38,975 nt of DNA from an uncultured Cyclobacteriaceae bacterium (GCA_905479015.1 CAJQKV010000051.1:1-38975), one strand, 5' to 3'. Numbered from the stretch's first letter, positions 26,622 through 35,340 are shown. Translations and numbers: made by a program. Notes: generated from the letters alone by a model not told the origin.

Positions 26622-27982
26622 AGGTTATCTGTTTTCAAGTTTTCAATGATTTCTTCAACAGAAGATGTTAAGACCTTTCCGGTGCTCATATTTTTTAATG
26701 GATAGCGTGCTTGTGAGATTTCGTCTGATCCAATAGTAATAACGTAGGGAATCGCCAATTTATTGGCATAATTCATTTGCTTTTGAATTTTGACTGAATC
26801 GGGAAAAAGATCAGCCGCAATACCCACCTTTCTTATTTGTTCGAGGATTTTAATGCCATGCTTGAAGGCGGAGGCATCGAGATGGGTAATCAGTACTTTT
26901 GGACCCCCTTTAGCTGTTTCGGGAAATAAATTAGATTCGGCCAAGACATCGTAGATGCGATCTAACCCAAATGAAATGCCAATGCCTGATACGCCTTTAA
27001 GGCCAAACATGCCTGTCAAGTTATCATAGCGCCCACCCCCACAAATACTTCCAATGTTAACTTCTGTTGGTTTTACCTCATAAATCATCCCAGTATAATA
27101 GGAAAGGCCTCGTGCCAAGGAAAAGTCAAGAGAAATATTAAAATTCCGATCGGTGAGTTCATCTAAAGTCTTAAAAAATGCAGTTAATTCTTCAAAACCT
27201 TTATTTGAGGCACCTGTGAGCTTAACCAATTTCTCAATTTTGAGGGATTGATCAACAGCAGCCGCAATGATTTCAAGATATTTTGAAACCATTTCCACGT
27301 TACCTTGAAGTAGACTGATCTCATGGAGTACTTTTTCTGTACCTATTTTATCTAATTTGTCTAACGCCACACAAAAAGGAATTTCTTTTCCTTTTAAATC
27401 AGCGGCAGCTGCCATTGCGAACAAAACTTCCCTATGATTGATTTTTACTTCAAAACCGTCAAAATTTAAAGATTTGAAGACATCATGAATCAACAAGGTC
27501 AGCTCTATTTCATTCCAACTAGATCGGGTACCTATAATATCTGCATCACATTGGTAAAACTCTCTGTACCTACCTCGCTGGGGTCGATCAGCCCTCCATA
27601 CAGGCTGTATCTGATATCTTTTAAAGGGGAAAGTAATGTTGTGCTGATTCATCACTACATGTCGAGCAAAGGGAACCGTTAAATCATACCGAAGACCTTT
27701 TTCAGCTATTTTAGGTAAAAGTGTTTTGGCACCCTGATCGTAATCATCCGAATCGGTCTTTTTTAAAAAGTCTCCAGAATTAAGCACTTTAAAAATAAGT
27801 TGGTCTCCTTCGTCGCCATATTTTCCTGTAAGTACAGATAAATGTTCCATTGTTGGCGTTTCGATCGGTGCAAATCCGTACTTAATAAAATTACTTTGAA
27901 TTTTTTCAATGATGTATTTGCGGCGAAATGATTCAATTTGGCCGAAATCACGAGTTCCTTTGGGGATAGAAAGTTTTTCCAC
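26618..27982 (-). CDS. hisS: Histidyl-tRNA synthetase
   Basis: A 454-residue class II aminoacyl-tRNA synthetase that charges tRNA-His. The start is GTG (GTG GAA AAA), giving the usual MEKLSIPKGTRDF. Motif 2 is visible as QPVWRADRPQRGRYREFYQ, the HisA-type loop as RGLSYYTGMIYEVK, and motif 3 as GISFGLDRIYDV. The anticodon-binding domain follows (about residues 360-454). A TAGATTTG box at 27998-28005 leaves a short leader. It is the first gene of an operon with the type IX cargo gene, ybaB and a glycosyltransferase. Confidence 0.97.
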   Translation of the reverse strand: MEKLSIPKGTRDFGQIESFRRKYIIEKIQSNFIKYGFAPIETPTMEHLSVLTGKYGDEGDQLIFKVLNSGDFLKKTDSDDYDQGAKTLLPKIAEKGLRYDLTVPFARHVVMNQHNITFPFKRYQIQPVWRADRPQRGRYREFYQCDADIIGTRSSWNEIELTLLIHDVFKSLNFDGFEVKINHREVLFAMAAAADLKGKEIPFCVALDKLDKIGTEKVLHEISLLQGNVEMVSKYLEIIAAAVDQSLKIEKLVKLTGASNKGFEELTAFFKTLDELTDRNFNISLDFSLARGLSYYTGMIYEVKPTEVNIGSICGGGRYDNLTGMFGLKGVSGIGISFGLDRIYDVLAESNLFPETAKGGPKVLITHLDASAFKHGIKILEQIRKVGIAADLFPDSVKIQKQMNYANKLAIPYVITIGSDEISQARYPLKNMSTGKVLTSSVEEIIENLKTDNL

Positions 27983-27992
27983 TTAAAATATT

Positions 27993-28023
27993 TTTGACAA
28001 ATCTAAGAAATCCTCTAATTTCG
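27993..28023 (+). promoter_or_regulatory. Promoter TTTG-N19-TAATTTCG of the Lys/Ala-rich gene
   Basis: TTTG at 27993-27996 and TAATTTCG at 28016-28023 are separated by exactly 19 nt, the ideal spacing; the -7 box has one mismatch to TAnnTTTG. It is followed by a 27-nt stretch to the ATG at 28051. This is the best complete promoter in the window. Confidence 0.7.
27998..28005 (-). promoter_or_regulatory. -7 box (TAGATTTG) of hisS
   Basis: Minus-strand TAGATTTG is an exact TAnnTTTG match, 15 nt before the GTG at 27982, implying a leader of about ten nt or less. No TTTG is seen at 19-nt spacing. It overlaps the spacer of the divergent promoter on the plus strand. Confidence 0.5.
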
Positions 28024-28050
28024 CACCTTGTAATTAACAAATAAAACAAA

Positions 28051-28338
28051 ATGGCTGTAACTAGATTAGAAAGAAAAGGACGTAAAAACAAAAATGTCGC
28101 AAAAAATCGTGTGGCTACGATACAACGTCTTTCGTTTGTCCCTGTCATCAAGAATGTGGATGTAGATGCTATCAAAAAAGAGTTTGATGCCAAGAAGGCT
28201 GAGCCCGCAGTAAAAGTAGAGAAAGCAGTAAAAGCGGAGAAAGTAGAGAAAACGGTAGCGGCTAAAGCTGAAAAGGGTGTCAAGACGGAGAAGCCCGCAA
28301 AAGCAAAGGCACCGAAAGCAAAGAAATCTGCAGAATAA
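28051..28338 (+). CDS. Small basic protein with Lys/Ala-rich tail, function unknown
   Basis: A 95-residue protein in two parts. Residues 1-47 look structured (AVTRLERKGRKNKNVAKN, then PVIKNVDVDAIKKEFD). Residues 48-95 are almost only Lys, Ala, Glu, Val, Pro, Thr and Gly, with repeated KAEK/VEK units, much like a histone H1 tail or a ribosome-associated extension. It is highly basic and has no membrane segment, so cytoplasmic nucleic-acid binding is a fair guess. It has its own promoter and a terminator right after it. I do not recognise a named family; it is real judging from the composition change at the domain border and the clean transcription signals. Confidence 0.75.
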   Translation: MAVTRLERKGRKNKNVAKNRVATIQRLSFVPVIKNVDVDAIKKEFDAKKAEPAVKVEKAVKAEKVEKTVAAKAEKGVKTEKPAKAKAPKAKKSAE

Positions 28339-28393
28339 TCATTTTTGACAAATCAAGTTTGTTTGAAATGTTGAGTGCTTAAAAAAGTATAGG

Positions 28394-28422
28394 CCGGTCA
28401 TAGTTATGTCCGGTTTTTTTTT
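28394..28422 (+). terminator. Rho-independent terminator after the Lys/Ala-rich gene
   Basis: CCGGTCAT (28394-28401) pairs with ATGTCCGG (28406-28413) with one T/T mismatch around a 4-nt loop AGTT, followed by nine T (28414-28422). It lies 56 nt after the stop at 28338. Confidence 0.8.
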
Positions 28423-28505
28423 GAAGCGGATCTTTCATGATGCTGTTTATACCCAATAGCTATTTAATTGAAGCACTACGCTATCTTAATCTGCCGGTAT
28501 TGGTC

Positions 28506-28513
28506 TAAATTTG
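28506..28513 (+). promoter_or_regulatory. -7 box (TAAATTTG) of the 67-residue gene
   Basis: An exact TAnnTTTG match ending 9 nt before the ATG at 28523. It contains the alternative TTG start at 28511, which argues against that start. Transcription should begin near 28519-28521, giving a nearly leaderless message. No -33 TTTG at the usual spacing. Confidence 0.55.
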
Positions 28514-28522
28514 TTATTGATT

Positions 28523-28726
28523 ATGAGAGGATTGGCATTTAGTAGTTTGCGCGTAGGGGAGTGCTACCGTTTGATCAATTACGGTGAGCTTTTTGAATTT
28601 GAGCTAATAAGCATCCTAGACAAGGATGAATTCCTACTTAAAGACCTATTTACCTTAGAAACCTACAAGATGAGTCAACTTATAGGTTTTGGTAAGGGCG
28701 ACGATTTAGAAATCAGGATGCTTTAA
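28523..28726 (+). CDS. Small protein of unknown function
   Basis: A 67-residue soluble protein without signal or membrane segment (MRGLAFSSLRVGECYRL...). The pattern of short beta-strands, the charged loop LDKDEFLLKD and the C-terminal MSQLIGFGKGDDLEIRML suggest a small beta-barrel, perhaps SH3-like, but I cannot name a family. The open frame extends to a TTG at 28511, which lies inside the -7 box, so the ATG at 28523 is chosen. The stop overlaps the gltD stop by 4 nt on the opposite strand. Confidence 0.65.
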   Translation: MRGLAFSSLRVGECYRLINYGELFEFELISILDKDEFLLKDLFTLETYKMSQLIGFGKGDDLEIRML

Positions 28727-30168
28727 AGCTCATAACTAGATCGCTCCTTAGACGCAAGGGAGCTCTTTCCAGATAAACTCTGGTCTAAAGCTCTGGCGGC
28801 TTCTCTGCCTTCTTGGATAGCCCACACGACCAATGACTGACCTCTTCTCATGTCGCCAGCCGTGAATACTTTATCTACATTAGTTTTATAGTTTTGAGCC
28901 TTAACATTTCCTCTTTCATCAAGATTGATATTCAATTGATCTAACAATCCTTCCTTCTGGGTATGTACAAAACCGACTGCGATGAGTACAAGGTCACAAG
29001 GATAAATCTTTTCAGTTTCGGGAATTTCATTAAACTTCCCATTTTCCCAAACTACTTTTACCGTTTTAAGCCCAGAAATATTTCCATTTTCATCTCCAAT
29101 GAAAGATTTGGTTAATACCGACCAGGTTCTATCAACACCTTCCTCATGAGAGGAAGAGGTTCTTAAAACCAAAGGCCATTCAGGCCATGGATTGTGGATG
29201 CCTCTGGAAACTCCTGGCTTATCTAAAAGCTCAAATTGTGTGACCGACTTGGCGCCTTGTCTATTCGAGGTCCCAATGCAATCAGAGCCGGTATCACCAC
29301 CACCAATGACAATGACATTTTTATCTGTAGCAAAGATGTCTTCTTTGTCGAAACCTAGCTCAGAAACTCGTTTGTTTTGTTGAGTTAAAAAGTCCATGGC
29401 AAAATGAATACCTTTCAGATTTCTACCCGAGATATCTATATCACGAGGAATGGTAGCTCCGGTAGCCAATAAAACAGCCGTAAACTGATTTTTTAGATCG
29501 CTAATGGAGAGGTCAACGCCTACTTCAATATTTGTTTTAAAGGTGATTCCTTCTGCTATCAATAGATTTACTCTTCTTTCAACTACCCATTTTTCTAGTT
29601 TGAAATCTGGAATACCAAAACGAAGTAATCCGCCTATTTTTTCATCACGTTCAAAAACCGTCACTTGATAACCGGCTTTGTTTAATTGGTCTGCCGCCGC
29701 CAACCCTGCGGGCCCTGATCCAATCACGGCAACTGAGCTAAGCTTTCTTTTAATGGGCGGATTGGGCTGAATTTTACCTGATTCAAAAGCTTTCTCGATG
29801 ATGCTTTTTTCAATATGTTCAATGGCGACAGGGGGCTTATTGATGCCTAATACACAAGCGCCTTCACAGGGTGCAGGACAAATACGACCCGTAAATTCAG
29901 GAAAGTTATTGGTCTCCAAAAGGAGATCAGTGGCTCGATTCCAATCATCGTTATGAACGGCATCATTAAAATCAGGAATGATGTTTCCCAGCGGGCAGCC
30001 TTTATGACAAAAGGGAACGCCACAATCCATGCACCTACTGGCCTGTTTCTTAGTGAGCTCTTCGCTGTGCGGAACATAAAACTCCTTGTAGTCTTTGACT
30101 CTTTCCTTTGGATCTCGGGTTTTAGGTAGGTCCCGTCCTATTTTCATGAATCCGTCTATACTTCCCAT
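28723..30168 (-). CDS. gltD: Glutamate synthase, small subunit
   Basis: A 481-residue NAD(P)H-oxidising beta subunit. The N-terminal iron-sulfur region shows CMDCGVPFCHKGCPLG (about residues 41-56) and ICPAPCEGACVLG (96-108). Two dinucleotide-binding sites follow: SGPAGLAAADQLNKAGYQ for FAD and VIGGGDTGSDCIGTSN for NAD(P)H. It delivers electrons to GltB for reductive transfer of the glutamine amide to 2-oxoglutarate. It follows gltB with a one-base overlap (TAATG at 30166-30170), so the subunits should be made in step. Confidence 0.96.
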   Translation of the reverse strand: MGSIDGFMKIGRDLPKTRDPKERVKDYKEFYVPHSEELTKKQASRCMDCGVPFCHKGCPLGNIIPDFNDAVHNDDWNRATDLLLETNNFPEFTGRICPAPCEGACVLGINKPPVAIEHIEKSIIEKAFESGKIQPNPPIKRKLSSVAVIGSGPAGLAAADQLNKAGYQVTVFERDEKIGGLLRFGIPDFKLEKWVVERRVNLLIAEGITFKTNIEVGVDLSISDLKNQFTAVLLATGATIPRDIDISGRNLKGIHFAMDFLTQQNKRVSELGFDKEDIFATDKNVIVIGGGDTGSDCIGTSNRQGAKSVTQFELLDKPGVSRGIHNPWPEWPLVLRTSSSHEEGVDRTWSVLTKSFIGDENGNISGLKTVKVVWENGKFNEIPETEKIYPCDLVLIAVGFVHTQKEGLLDQLNINLDERGNVKAQNYKTNVDKVFTAGDMRRGQSLVVWAIQEGREAARALDQSLSGKSSLASKERSSYEL

Positions 30169-33100
30169 TAGGCTACTTTTTTAGAGGTTTTCTGATCTGC
30201 TAATACGCGCTTGAGTTCTATTGGCATTACTTTCTTGAAATATTTTAAAGCGGTATCCCAATGATTTAAAATCTCAATTGCTTTAGGACTATCCGTTCGT
30301 TTTATATGTTCATTCAATTTTGCAAGCAGTAAATTGACGTCGTCCTTCTTCAGGGGATCAATATCTATCATTTCCATATTACAGTTTTCGGAAAAATTAT
30401 TTTTTTCGTCATAAACATAGGCTGTGCCGCCGCTCATGCCTGCACCAAAATTACTACCGACAGCACCCAAAATGATAGCTAAGCCACCGGTCATGTATTC
30501 GCATCCATGATCTCCAATGCCTTCAACGACGGCTTCAGCACCAGAGTTCCTCACACAAAATCGTTCTCCCGCCTGTCCATTGACATAGATTTCTCCTGAA
30601 GTTGCACCATATAAAGTGACATTACCTATGATGATGTGTTCATCCGGTGTAAGGGTTGAATGTTCATTAGGCTTGATGGATATGATACCACCCGACAATC
30701 CTTTTCCTACATAATCATTTGCTTCTCCCATAAGGCGAAAATCGAGTCCTTTGGCAAGAAAAGCACCGAAACTCTGACCTGCACTGCCGGTAAAAGTGAT
30801 CTTTACAGGTTGGGTGATCATCTTCTTTTGGCGGATAAGGTGTCCTGACAGTAAGGTACCCACAGATCGATGGGTATTGAGGATCGGAAAGGCCAAATCT
30901 TTGGGTGATTTAGATTGATCAATGGCCTCTATCAGCTGCCAATCTAAGGCTTCTTCAAGATGATGATTTTGGTCTATCTTTTTATAAGTGCCTACATGTC
31001 CAGGAGCTTTTTCGTAATGTAAGACAGGAGTAAAGTCCAATCGATTGATTTTCCAATGATCTATATCAGACCTCATTTTGAGGACATGTGATTCTCCGAC
31101 CATCTCGTTCACCGTTCTGAAGCCAAGTGCTGCCATGATCTCTCTGAAATCCATGACCAACAAAGTAAAAAAGTTCACCACGTGATCTGGATCTCCCGTA
31201 AATAATTTGCGTAGTTCCGGATCTTGCGTAGCAATGCCCACAGGACAAGTGTTTAGGTGACATTTTCGCATCATAATGCAGCCTTCAACAATGAGTGCTG
31301 CAGTACTGATGCCGTATTCTTCCGCACCCAGTAGGGTAGCAATGGCGAGATCACGGCCAGTCATGATTTTACCATCCGTTTGCAGGGTAACTCGACTTCT
31401 CAAATTGTTTCGGACGAGAGTTTGATGCGCTTCGGCGAGACCCATTTCCCAGGGTAATCCCGCATGTCTTACAGAGCTGATTGGACTGGCACCTGTACCT
31501 CCGTCAGCCCCTGAGATCAAAATAACATCGGCCTTGGCTTTGGCAACGCCTGCTGCAATCGTACCGACGCCTGCCTCTGAAACAAGTTTTACGTTGATTC
31601 GAGCGGCTGGATTCGAATTTTTAAGATCTGATATAAGTTGCTTTAAATCTTCTATTGAATAAATATCATGATGCGGTGGAGGAGATATCAGTCCTACTCC
31701 GGGCGTACTGTGCCTGACTTTGGCAATGTAGTCATCAACTTTATGACCAGGTAATTGCCCTCCTTCACCTGGTTTCGCTCCTTGGGCTACTTTGATTTGA
31801 AGTTCCTCGGCCTGATTGAGATATTCTATGGTAACACCAAAACGCCCAGATGCTGCTTGCTTAATTGCAGAACGTTCCCAATCTCCATTTTCTTTTTTGA
31901 GATATCTCTTACTGTCTTCCCCACCTTCTCCACTATTACTTTTGGCGCCTATGCGATTCATTGCGATGGCCAACGTACTGTGAGCCTCATGCGATATAGA
32001 TCCTAATGACATGGCCCCCGTGGCAAACCGCTTTAAAATATTCTCCACAGGTTCGACTTCTTCAACCGGGATCGCTTGTCTGTATTTAAATTCAAATAAA
32101 TCCCTTACATTGATGATATCGGTAGCTTCTCCATGTACTTTTTCTGTGAACTTTTTGAAGAGCTCATAATCATTGAAACGGGTAGATTTTTGAAGCAAGT
32201 GGATGGTGTCAGGATTGAGCAGATGCTTCTCGCCTTTTTGTTTCCATTGGAAATAGCCCCCTGCTTCCAAAAGTTGATGTTCACTTTTGTTGTAGCCAGC
32301 AAGGTGTTTGATGACCACCTCTTTACCTAAATCATCAAAATTCAATCCATCTAAACGGCTTACAGTCCCCTTGAAGCAAGTCGAAATGACTTCTTGACCT
32401 AAACCAATACACTCAAATATTTGTGAGGATTGATAGGATTGTAAGGTGCTGATGCCCATTTTGGATAAAATTTTCAAAAGGCCTTTACCGACACCTTTTC
32501 GGAAATTTTCAAAATAATAATTCAACGGTTGGTCATTATCCAAAACCTTGTTGTTGTAAGCGTTTTGAATGGTGTCATAGGTAAGGTAAGGATAGATGGC
32601 ACTGGCACCATATCCGATAATAGTTGCGAAGTGGTGTGTTTCCCATGCATCGCTGCATTCTACCACGAGTCCAGCTTGGGTCCGTAATTTTTTATTAACC
32701 AAATGATGGTGCACAGATCCTGTGGCGAGTAAACTAGGAATGGCTGCTTTGTATTTACTTTCCTTTCTGTTAGAAATGATAAGCACGCTGTTCCCTTTGT
32801 TGATGGCATCTTCAGCTTCATTGCAGATCCTACCTATGGCCATGCGCAAGGTCTCTTTGTTGGCGACATCCAAGGTGGCATCAACAATGTAGTAATCCAT
32901 TCCATGACTTGCCAATCCTTTTATTCTGTAAAAGTCATCTCTAGAAAGTATGGGTTGAGAGATGTGGACTTGCCTGGTGTGCTCAGCTGATTCTTCTAAT
33001 AAATTTAAAGATTTCCCTATTCTTGTATACAAAGACATCACTAGCCTTTCACGAATGGGATCGATGGGTGGGTTGCTTACTTGAGCAAAGTATTGTTTGA

Positions 33101-34679
33101 AGTAATTGGAAATATGCTGACTTTGCTTTGAAAGGACGGCCAGTGGGACATCAGAACCCATGGATCCCAGTGGCTCAGCTCCTGTGCGAGCGAAAGGCAA
33201 AATTGTTATTTTGACATCCTCCTCGGTCATGCCATTGGAGATCTGTCTGGTGGTAAGTCTGTGGGGTTCGATGACCTTTGCCTGAAGTTCAGGAATAGGC
33301 ATGAGCCTTAACTTGATGCGTTGTTCCTTTAGCCACTTTTTGTAGGGTTTGTCATCACAAACCAGTGCTTTTATTTGGGAATCATCATAAATAACTCCTT
33401 CAGACAAATCGGCCAGTAACATCTTTCCGGGTTGGAGTCTGCCTTTTTTGATGATCTTGGCCTCATCTGTAACAATGGCCCCGGCTTCAGAAGCCATAAT
33501 GAGTCGATGATCTGAGGTAATACAATAACGGGCCGGCCTCAATCCATTACGATCTAAAGTAGCTCCAATTTGTTTTCCATTGGTGAAAAAAAGGGCCGCT
33601 GGGCCATCCCATGGTTCCATCATGGCCGCATGGTATTTGTAGAAGTCCTTTCTATTTGCATCCATTTGTTTGTTACCCTGCCAGGCTTCTGGGACGAGCA
33701 TCATCATGACATGAGGTAAGCTTCGACCGGATAAAGTGAGTAACTCTACCAAGCCATCTAGATTTGCAGAATCAGAATTATTGGGATCTGTAATGGGCAT
33801 CAAGTAGGATAACTCCTTCGAGGAAAAATACGCTGAATGCATCAAAGCCTCTTTAGACCTCATTTTAGTGACATTTCCTCGAATGGTATTGATTTCTCCA
33901 TTGTGAGCGATGTATCTAAACGGTTGGGCCAATTTCCAATTGGGAAAGGTATTGGTTGAAAATCTTGAATGCACGATGGCCAAAGCGGAGCTGAGGCGTT
34001 CATTTTGAAGATCATGATAGTAGCTTCTTAATTGGTCAGTTTTCAGTTGACCCTTATAGATGAGGGTATTGCAAGAGAGAGAGGCAATATAAAATTCATC
34101 ATTGGCGGCATGCACATAGTTATTTATTTGATGGGTAATGTAATTACCTAATACAAACAGTTTACGTTCGAGGTCATCACCTTGAACGGTATCGTCTTCA
34201 TGAACCAGAAAAAGCTGCTCGATATAAGGCTCTACAGACTTTGACTCATGCCCCGGGACATTCGCGTCTGTGGGAACCAATCGGTAGGTAATGAGGTTAA
34301 AATTCATGGTAGTCATGCAATCATTGATGACTTTTCTACAAAGTTCTCTCGTGGCATAATGCTGAGGATAGAAGACCATCCCAACGCCATAAAGACCTAC
34401 TTTAGGAAGTAGAATCCCAAAAGTTTGTAATTGCTCTTCCAAAAAATCGTGAGGTATTTGAATCAAAATACCAGCACCATCACCCGTATCGGGATCTGAA
34501 CCGGTCGCACCCCTGTGCTCCATGTTTTCTAGCATGGTCAATGCGTCTTTGACGATGGCATGGGATTTGATGCCTTTGAAGTTAGTGATGCAACCAACAC
34601 CACATGAGTCATGTTCAAATTGGGGGTCGTAAAGGCCTTTACTCATATCATTGATTTGTTTTTCTTGAAGGGGGAACAT
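30168..34679 (-). CDS. gltB: Glutamate synthase, large subunit
   Basis: A 1503-residue alpha subunit of full length. The class II glutaminase nucleophile is Cys26 (HDSCGVGC), so residues 1-25 are a propeptide if the first ATG is used; Met12 is a second possible start (34646). The glutaminase domain also shows RFSTNTFPNWKLAQPFR. The 3Fe-4S site is CIMMRKCHLNTCPVG with the C-x5-C-x4-C spacing, and the FMN-binding synthase domain carries SGADGGTGASPI. The C-terminal GXGXG beta-helix domain is present (GGIISIKP onwards). It is cytoplasmic and pairs with GltD for ammonia assimilation. A TATTTTTG box lies 16 nt before the start. Confidence 0.97.
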   Translation of the reverse strand: MFPLQEKQINDMSKGLYDPQFEHDSCGVGCITNFKGIKSHAIVKDALTMLENMEHRGATGSDPDTGDGAGILIQIPHDFLEEQLQTFGILLPKVGLYGVGMVFYPQHYATRELCRKVINDCMTTMNFNLITYRLVPTDANVPGHESKSVEPYIEQLFLVHEDDTVQGDDLERKLFVLGNYITHQINNYVHAANDEFYIASLSCNTLIYKGQLKTDQLRSYYHDLQNERLSSALAIVHSRFSTNTFPNWKLAQPFRYIAHNGEINTIRGNVTKMRSKEALMHSAYFSSKELSYLMPITDPNNSDSANLDGLVELLTLSGRSLPHVMMMLVPEAWQGNKQMDANRKDFYKYHAAMMEPWDGPAALFFTNGKQIGATLDRNGLRPARYCITSDHRLIMASEAGAIVTDEAKIIKKGRLQPGKMLLADLSEGVIYDDSQIKALVCDDKPYKKWLKEQRIKLRLMPIPELQAKVIEPHRLTTRQISNGMTEEDVKITILPFARTGAEPLGSMGSDVPLAVLSKQSQHISNYFKQYFAQVSNPPIDPIRERLVMSLYTRIGKSLNLLEESAEHTRQVHISQPILSRDDFYRIKGLASHGMDYYIVDATLDVANKETLRMAIGRICNEAEDAINKGNSVLIISNRKESKYKAAIPSLLATGSVHHHLVNKKLRTQAGLVVECSDAWETHHFATIIGYGASAIYPYLTYDTIQNAYNNKVLDNDQPLNYYFENFRKGVGKGLLKILSKMGISTLQSYQSSQIFECIGLGQEVISTCFKGTVSRLDGLNFDDLGKEVVIKHLAGYNKSEHQLLEAGGYFQWKQKGEKHLLNPDTIHLLQKSTRFNDYELFKKFTEKVHGEATDIINVRDLFEFKYRQAIPVEEVEPVENILKRFATGAMSLGSISHEAHSTLAIAMNRIGAKSNSGEGGEDSKRYLKKENGDWERSAIKQAASGRFGVTIEYLNQAEELQIKVAQGAKPGEGGQLPGHKVDDYIAKVRHSTPGVGLISPPPHHDIYSIEDLKQLISDLKNSNPAARINVKLVSEAGVGTIAAGVAKAKADVILISGADGGTGASPISSVRHAGLPWEMGLAEAHQTLVRNNLRSRVTLQTDGKIMTGRDLAIATLLGAEEYGISTAALIVEGCIMMRKCHLNTCPVGIATQDPELRKLFTGDPDHVVNFFTLLVMDFREIMAALGFRTVNEMVGESHVLKMRSDIDHWKINRLDFTPVLHYEKAPGHVGTYKKIDQNHHLEEALDWQLIEAIDQSKSPKDLAFPILNTHRSVGTLLSGHLIRQKKMITQPVKITFTGSAGQSFGAFLAKGLDFRLMGEANDYVGKGLSGGIISIKPNEHSTLTPDEHIIIGNVTLYGATSGEIYVNGQAGERFCVRNSGAEAVVEGIGDHGCEYMTGGLAIILGAVGSNFGAGMSGGTAYVYDEKNNFSENCNMEMIDIDPLKKDDVNLLLAKLNEHIKRTDSPKAIEILNHWDTALKYFKKVMPIELKRVLADQKTSKKVA

Positions 34680-34695
34680 GTTTTTGTAATGCTAA

Positions 34696-34703
34696 CAAAA
34701 ATA
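34696..34703 (-). promoter_or_regulatory. -7 box (TATTTTTG) of gltB
   Basis: Minus-strand TATTTTTG is an exact TAnnTTTG match, 16 nt from the ATG at 34679, so the leader would be about ten nt. If translation starts at Met12 instead the leader would be about 44 nt. No -33 TTTG at 19 nt. Confidence 0.45.
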
Positions 34704-35001
34704 AATAATCTGATCTAAAAAGACCCTTTTTAAAGCATAAAATAAAAATTTATGATATTTTTTTACATAATTAATAAAAAAAACGCTATTTGTTTAAAAA
34801 TTCAGTATTTAGACCTAAAATAGGGCATTAAATTTATGAAATCTCCTTATTTTCAAAAAAAATGTTTTTGAAGTTGAATAAAGGTTAAATAAGAGAAATT
34901 ATACACCGTTGGGCTAGGGTTATTGAAAGCTGAAAGCTCAAATGCATACGAGAGGGGAGGTTAAAAATTTAAAATTTTTCTTAAAATACGATTTCTATCC
35001 G

Positions 35002-35032
35002 TTGGTATATTCAACGAAATCGACTAAAATTG
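35002..35032 (+). promoter_or_regulatory. Promoter TTG-N20-TAAAATTG of the tRNA gene
   Basis: TTG at 35002-35004 and TAAAATTG at 35025-35032 (one mismatch to TAnnTTTG) are spaced by 20 nt, 15 nt before the first base of the tRNA at 35048. Confidence 0.5.
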
Positions 35033-35047
35033 CGCTCATTAATGCAT

Positions 35048-35121
35048 GGGCCTATAGCTCAGTTGGTTAGAGCACCTGACTCATAATCAGGTGGTCCCAG
35101 GTTCGAGTCCTGGTGGGCCCA
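35048..35121 (+). tRNA. tRNA with CAT anticodon, likely tRNA-Ile2 (lysidine) rather than Met
   Basis: A 74-nt cloverleaf: acceptor GGGCCTA/TGGGCCC with one G-U pair, D arm GCTC/GAGC, anticodon stem CCTGA/TCAGG with loop CTCATAA, and T arm CCAGG/CCTGG with TTCGAGT. The discriminator is A and no CCA is encoded. A CAT anticodon fits elongator Met or Ile2, whose C34 is modified to lysidine by TilS. Bases C4 and C5 of the acceptor match E. coli tRNA-Ile2 rather than Met, which favours Ile2; this is a comparison from memory. Confidence 0.9.
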
Positions 35122-35132
35122 CAATGATTAAT

Positions 35133-35164
35133 AACCACTTACATGCTGTGTAGGTGGTTTTTTT
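35133..35164 (+). terminator. Rho-independent terminator of the tRNA gene
   Basis: AACCACTTACA (35133-35143) pairs with TGTAGGTGGTT (35149-35159) over 11 positions with one G-U wobble, 5-nt loop, then a run of T to 35164. It begins 12 nt after the tRNA. Confidence 0.85.
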
Positions 35165-35340
35165 GTTTACAGATTACACTTAAATCTGCCGGGTTCTTGG
35201 TAGTTATTTGGCAGTTTTCTTTTCAGGCAATGATTTTTAACCATTTCTCAGATTTTGACAATCTTAAATAATTTATCCAGATCACTATTTTTAGATAAGA
35301 TGCCTTGATATAATTTTTTACTCGCTTTGATTTCAGATTG

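Larger units (their letters stand above)
34680..35047. other. 368-bp spacer between gltB and the tRNA gene
   Basis: Very AT-rich. It holds the gltB -7 box and the tRNA promoter, both listed separately. Other visible items are a tandem GAAAGCT GAAAGCT (about 34927-34940) and an AT palindrome-like stretch AAAAATTTAAAATTTTT near 34963-34979. No open reading frame or other RNA gene is apparent. Confidence 0.45.

Noticed and set aside
27948-28283. Minus-strand open frame of 111 codons antisense to the Lys/Ala-rich gene
   Set aside because: It mirrors the low-complexity codons of the real gene, overlaps the hisS start and its promoter, and has a composition of Phe/Thr/Ala that results from reading the Lys/Ala codons backwards.
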